NCBI RefSeq assembly: GCF_000340215.1
Contig: NW_006921551.1
Coordinates: forward strand, 454,475 to 518,474
Origin: Pseudocercospora fijiensis CIRAD86
Taxonomy: Eukaryota > Ascomycota > Dothideomycetes > Mycosphaerellales > Mycosphaerellaceae
Length of the DNA stretch: 64,000 nucleotides
Direction of reading: 5' to 3'
A model generated the notes under the pieces. It had not been told where the DNA came from. It saw only the letters and a program-made list of their open reading frames with translations, and did no database searches. Shown here piece by piece: positions 58,373 to 64,000 of this stretch. Both the position numbers and the translations under genes were made by a program. Position 1 is the stretch's first letter, and each line of letters opens with the position of its first letter.

Positions 58373-61300
58373 ATTTCGCCGGCCGGAAAAAAAAACAATA
58401 ATATACCGGTCGTACTATTTACTTTTCCGTCTAGCGAAATAGTCGGTACGTAGCTATATTATCGCTATATTAACTCGGTAGTTAGGCGGGAGTAATAGTC
58501 TCTAATCTACTAACGATATTATTGTACTAGTATCCTTATTAAATTAATAACGCTATAGCGTCGCTACGCTCGCACGCTATAGTATAAGATGTCTACCGAC
58601 GTTAGAAGTAGAGTATACAACTAAATAGTTATAGCTAGCATTTACCTATATCGCTAGACCGTTTAAGTTAAATACGGATAGAGCGTAGTTAGTCGAGATC
58701 TAAAACATAAACTATCTATAAACCGAACTACTATTACTCGATATATTCTACTCTCTCTATCCTTACCCTAACCGCCTCCTCGTCGCCTTTCGCCTACGTC
58801 GTATATTAACCTGCCGACGATAATACACTAATAGTATCGTCGCCCTTCGTCGAAGTATTTCCGCCTATAGACTTATTATCTCTACTACTATCTCTACGAT
58901 CTGTTCCTCTAGCACCTCTATACTTAGCTACTCCTTATTTATTATTCGCCCGTATACTACCTAGCCGGCCGATAAATCTTCCTCTACGCTCCTCCTCCTA
59001 CTTATCCCCTATTTATCGTAGCCTTCGCCTAGTCCGCCTATTCCTCCCCCGTTAACCTCTATTATACCCTTACTTAATCTACCTATTACTCTCTCGTTAA
59101 CTTCTATTATACCCTTACCTACTATTATATTACTACCTACTAGTGCACTATCTACCTAATCGCTAGGCCTATTAACCCGCGCCTACGTCGCTAACTTATC
59201 TAGTCGCTATTCCCCTATTTCTATCCTATAATAGTATATTTCCTATGCAAATAAAAACGCTATATATTCTACGTAATATAACTATTTCTCCTCCGCCGAG
59301 AAGCTCGCCTAGTTATACTATAGAAGTAGTAGCGGTCGCTCGTATAACTATCGTCGTATTAATATTCTATCGCAATACTCGGCTATATTACCGGTCGCTA
59401 GCGCCGGCTCGGCATAACTCGCTAACATTTAGTAGTCGGCTATCTCGGTAGTCTTACTCGTATCTGCGCGACGGCTAGCCGTAGAGAGAAGTTTCGGAAC
59501 AGCGACGTACTCGAGTAGTTTAGTAGGCGAAATCGGATAAAGGTAGGATACGGACAACCTCTAGAACCGACGTCCTCTTATATCTTTCCTCGCTATATAT
59601 ATTAGACTACCTACCGTATCGCTACTTTGTCTATTATTATAGCCGATCCTACCTTACGTCCTACTAGAACCGTACGCAAACTCGATCAAATTTTACCGCA
59701 CCGCTCGTGCCTACGCGTCCGCCTCTACTTATCGTATACTATTTCTTTTGCAATATACTGTTCGCCTACGCACTCTCTCTAGTATACTCGAATAGCGCGG
59801 TTATACCGTACCGCATTTCGATCTAGGCGTCGTATTTGAAATCCGCGTATATAAGTTAGATTTGATTTAATGTCTCCTCGTACGTCGTCGTATATTATCT
59901 ATCGTAATCTCTTATATTCCCTCTAGCCCTTACTATTACTTAGGGGTCGAGCGCTAATACTATAGCTCTCTCGCCTCGCATTTATACGTACTATCGATAG
60001 TAGCTAATAAAGTGCTGCTTACCTAGGTTATTTCTTACTACCGGTATCTGCTTTATACCTATTATCCTAGCGAGTGCGCTAATACCCCGACCGATCGACG
60101 TGCTAGCTTAGTTTCTATACTATCGCACTAACTATAGGCCTCCTCTAGTAGTTAGGTTAGATCTCGCTAGTAGAGGATATACTCGGTTAAGTCGGATTAT
60201 ACCCTATACAACTTAACGTAGGTATACTTACTAGACAATCTACCGGTTTTTCCCTATCTCGCGATACCTATATTGAAATACTAGAACCTGTTAGTAAAGG
60301 AGTCGGCTAGATCGAGTATTATTAGATATAAGCTATTTATAGAGATCTTATACGTTAACCTGCTTATATATATAGTATAGTCGATACTACGCCGCAGTAC
60401 CGCTAAACATCGCTAGCTACGTATAGGAGGTAAATGCATATAGTTATAGTGCTACCCGAATTTCTATATCTAGCACTTCTATCGTACGAGACTTAGGCGT
60501 TATATAACCTAGGGCTAATCTACTAAACGACGATTAGATGCGAACCGGTTTGCTAGGCGGCAAACTATATTGTCTATATTACTTTTGCTAGCTAGCAAAA
60601 TAGTTAGCACTCTCGCATTATAATTGCGGTTATAGCAGATACGTCTACTAGCTACAGGTCGCAGTATAGCAACGCTACTAAGGCTCGAACCCTAATTGCG
60701 CTATCTATCCCTAGATATAGCTCGACTATTATACCTCGCCGACTAGCGTTTATCGCATATCGTCTATTAGGACGTCCGGTATGCTATCTATGCCGTTATC
60801 GCAGCCTTAGCTATCTTAGTCTAGTATATTCTTACTTACCTAGTAGTCTACTATTATCTAATCCGGCTATTATCGAGGCAATCCGATATATCCTTACGTT
60901 ATAATACTAACGGACCCGTATACGGACTTGTTAGGCTATATACTAGTTTATATATAGTTATTATATACGTAATAAAATACTACGATCAACTCGGTTAGTA
61001 TTTGGTTCTTAAAACTGTTAACTCGTAATATCGTAGAATAGATAGCGGTTAGTTCGTCTACCCGGGATATACGTCCGAAATTATAGTATATTTTCGAACG
61101 ACTATAATTCTCGAAAACTGATTTCTCCCCCGATCGATTAGATAACAACGCCCTAATCTAACGACATCTTTTATTATTTATCTACCCGAATATAAACCTA
61201 CTATAACCGAGACAGTCCGAGCAAATTAGTAACCTTACCGCCGCTAAGATTTACCCTAATCGTTACTAACCCTCGGGTCTAGCTTACTTACGTATTACGC

Positions 61301-61495
61301 TCCGTATACTAACGGCGTTTTCTAGGGCAGGTTTTATAGGTTACCTCCTCCTACTACCGTATATTATATAGTAAATTATTAATAGTATAATGCTAACTGT
61401 TTTGCCGCCTAGTAAACTGCTAAGCTATTGTCTATTTTCCTAGCCGGTAAAACGGTTAGTACTCTTATATAGTCGCATTTATTATCCTATAGTTT
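58373..61495. other. About 3.1 kb without an assignable gene, copy 2
   Basis: Counterpart of 21103-24158, with the same palindromes (about 58375-58439, 60583-60600 and 61400-61453). The open stretches at 59245-59451 and 60948-61148 are not supported as genes. Confidence 0.5.
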
Positions 61496-61501
61496 AACGG
61501 G

Positions 61502-63037
61502 TTAGGGAAATACGAGGCGGTCTATATTGCTTAACTACTATATCTACTTAGAGACGATAGCATATATACATCGAATGCATTACGTATACTATGCTTAGTG
61601 TAGGCTTATATATACTCTAGTCTATCGATATATTGTAGTTGCCCCGCCTAGAATAGATCTATCGTCTCTAGTATTTCCGAGATACCGCCCCGCGTAGCCT
61701 CGAGCTATACGGCTACTCCGATGCGTATACTGTCTCGTATTCTCTAGCCTTCCTCCTACACTGTACTTACTATTCGATTAGCGTTAGATATCCCGTCTAA
61801 TAATAAAGGTATATACTCGTCGCGAATATAGTCGATTAAATCTTTACCCCTAAACTTAAGTTCTAGGACCTCCTTTACCTCCCCTAATGCTTTATCGAGG
61901 TTAGCTATACTATATGCGTCTAGTAGCTTACGGCATGCCGCCTCTAGAACCGGAATTACCTTAATAGTAAGATCTACTAAATCCTATTATATAGGTAGCC
62001 CTACTACTCGGCGTAGTAATCGGATACTATTTACTATTAATAAGTAGTCTAGGTACTATTTCGCCTAGTGTAGGATCGCGTCGGGAAAGTACTCCTACTA
62101 TACGCTCTTAATTAATGTTGTCGTCGTCGTATAGAGTATTAATAGCGGATCGTCTAGATACGTATCTAGTAGTATTAACTTTATATACTACGCGGCTAGA
62201 CAATACCTATTTACGGTCGGGCAGTCTATTCGTATTACCGCTATCGTAACCGCTGTCCTATCGATAACAAAGCCTACTAGACACATACGGTGCCTACTAC
62301 TATCCGGTTTTACGAATATATTATCTACGATTAACGTCCTATCGCCCTCGGTATATAGCTCTAAAAGCTCGGGATAGGCGACGACTAGGTACTTAAACCC
62401 ATCCTTTACCGTCTCCGGTTATATATAAAAGCCCGCGTATCTTAGTATATTTAGTTCTATGCCCGCGGTCGAATAGTCCGGCCGTTTAATTTTCTTTATC
62501 TCCGGTAGCTACGAGACATCCTCGATAACCTTATTCGCTTGTTTTTTATTTAACCCCGCGTACCGATATGCTAACCTAGCTACTACTTTATACACTTCTA
62601 TCGAACGACCCTAGGCATATATTATTATAAACTGCATCCTAATTCGCTAGCACGCCTCCCGCGTACTATACTACTCTAGGTCTACTCGGTCGCTCTCGCC
62701 GTAGTTGTAACGCGTATTAGATTAGTCTATTATCTACTTGCCCGGGATCTATTTGTACCTCCCCTCGGCCCCTATTATCTCTACAATCCCTCGCTATAGA
62801 TACGTATCTTCTCTATCTCTACCGTCGCCGTACCGGTACGTTATACGAGTTTATTAACCTAATATATCGATATCGTACTTGCTTTTTATAATGCTAAATC
62901 CCCTCCGCTTCGCCTATCTATATATAAACTATTCGGCCGCCTAGAATAACGGGAATTAATGCCTATAGATCCGATCTAGTAGCCTATACGCCCCTATTAG
63001 ACGCTCGTATCGCGCTCTAGTATTATCTATCCTACTA
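61502..63037 (-). pseudogene. FAR1/MULE-like transposase, copy 2
   Basis: Counterpart of 24165-25700 on the minus strand. The FAR1-like front (AKRRGFSIIKSKYDI), the DNTF segment and the FPDAI segment can all be followed. RIP has changed the internal ATG equivalent to position 25086 to ATA and introduced further stops. The same reservations apply about family and missing terminal repeats. Confidence 0.58.
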
Positions 63038-63753
63038 TCCTTACCGCGAACTCGTACTAGAGCGCCGGGCAATCTTGCAATTATTAGATATCGCTAGATA
63101 GCGGCGCTCCTCTCGCGATATATCTCCCCTAATAACTTCTCTCGCCCTCTTACGCCTCTACCTAAGCGCTAACGATCCTATTCGCGAATAGCGTATTCGA
63201 TATCGAGTAGCGTAAAGTAGTCGTCGGTTATACTCCGTAATAGGAACTACGATAGACTTATTGTCGCTTCTAGCGCAACTGCCCGATTATCGTATATAAC
63301 TACTATATAGTATAGACGATCTATACTACCGTGTCTAATACTTACTCGGCTAAGGGGAAACTCTATCCCCCCCTATAAACGGAATCAGCCTCGCTATTAA
63401 ACTTAAAGACTAGTTACATCCCCTTCCCCTTCTATAGCGCGCAACTTATACCGTATCTATATATCTACGCTACTATCCGCCCTAATAGATACATCCTTAC
63501 CTAAACTACCTATTATAGGAGATTACTATATCCTATATATATATCTATCTCGCGCGTATAATACTCGGTCGAAGACTCGACCCTCTCTCCTACCTTTATC
63601 CTATCTCGCCCGTTTCTACGTAGTATATCTCCTATAGCTTATCGTATATATTAACTAATAACACGGCCGGTACTATTACGTACTATTGCGCCGACCGCCC
63701 TATATCTACTAACGCGCCCTATAATCTCGTAATTAATAATGCTAACTATTATT

Positions 63754-64000
63754 CTACCTAGCAAAACGGCTAGTATTGCCTTAGGTACCCGCTACCGCGC
63801 CTATATAGCTCGACATCGCCTTTACGTCTACCCTTTACTTAGGCTAAGTTTGACCGTATATTAGCGTGTTTCGGCGGACTTTACTTTACGGCATTAACTA
63901 AGGCGGCGAACGAAGCGTAGTCCCGACCGTACTATACAAATTAGCTACGTCGCCTAGGAGGACTCTTTTATACGTATATTAGTAGAGTAAACCGCTAGTC
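63754..64000 (+). promoter_or_regulatory. Shared 5' module 5 (copy 2 of module 1, cut by window end)
   Basis: It contains TTCTACCTAGCAAAACGGCT, CCTTAGGTACCCGCTACC, GGCGGACTTTACTTTACGGC and GGCGGCGAACGAAGCGTAGT, and reaches AGTAAACCGCTAGTC at the window edge. Confidence 0.6.

Larger units (their letters stand above)
51745..64000 (+). repeat. Giant TLH-bearing repeat, copy 2 (runs off the window)
   Basis: Collinear with 14408-26665. The left edge is sharp: CTAGATCCTAGAGC is the first shared word, preceded here by unrelated GAACCC. Differences are almost entirely transitions. Confidence 0.95.

Noticed and set aside
1..64000. tRNA or rRNA genes
   Set aside because: No A/B box pairs with cloverleaf potential or rRNA cores were recognised by eye; a covariance scan was not possible here.

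Overview
The window looks like subtelomeric or ex-telomeric heterochromatin of a filamentous ascomycete (Pezizomycotina-type) with strong repeat-induced point mutation (RIP). CpA and TpG are scarce and TpA abundant nearly everywhere. TAG/TAA codons riddle every frame while TGA is rare. Homologous copies differ almost only by C/T and G/A transitions. Canonical TTAGGG tracts, a Penelope-like retroelement array, a telomere-linked RecQ helicase, fungal-type introns (GTAAGT, TACTAAC, YAG) and SNF2 and Hrr1/ZNFX1-type helicases all fit that origin. No intact protein gene survives. I read genes by following frames in which nearly every stop can be explained as a mutated Gln (CAA/CAG) or Trp (TGG) codon.

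Layout. (1) 1-2609: unrecognised gene X, a 48-bp minisatellite, then a degenerate telomere-like hexamer array. (2) 2610-14409: a head-to-tail array of an endonuclease-less Penelope-like element. RT-coding bodies (4253-7405 and 10818-13970, minus strand) alternate with a 1.57-kb non-coding unit A (five copies, two truncated). Every junction carries (TTAGGG)n, always G-rich on the plus strand, as expected if a chromosome end once lay to the right and primed reverse transcription. (3) 14408-26665: first copy of a repeat of at least 12.3 kb holding an unknown gene, a RecQ-type helicase (TLH) and, on the minus strand, a FAR1/MULE-like transposase. (4) 26417-42160: four 5' modules (TATA-containing, related in sequence) placed before unrecognised genes and two paralogous SNF2-family ATPase pseudogenes, with a 100-N scaffold gap at 37343-37442. 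(5) 42265-43020: a 95-bp repeat. (6) 43640-46575: second copy of gene X, minisatellite and degenerate telomere array. (7) 46576-51744: a mosaic of short tandem repeats, a truncated Hrr1/ZNFX1-like helicase with a recognisable intron, and a repeat-protein gene. (8) 51745-64000: second copy of the TLH repeat, running off the window.

The order gene X / minisatellite / telomere-like tract / spacer / TLH unit occurs twice, so the window appears to hold one and a half periods of a giant tandem unit. Its spacer is a Penelope array in one copy and a different repeat mosaic in the other.

The most unusual signal is a family of about 30 short palindromes (core TTTTGCTAGCTAGCAAAA or TTTGCCGGCCGGCAAA). 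They lie between the decayed genes and inside introns. At least two introns of the paralogous SNF2 genes carry them at matching positions, and the 48-bp minisatellite is built around the same core. They resemble a hairpin-forming, introner-like or MITE-like family. No tRNA, rRNA or CRISPR array was recognised by eye.
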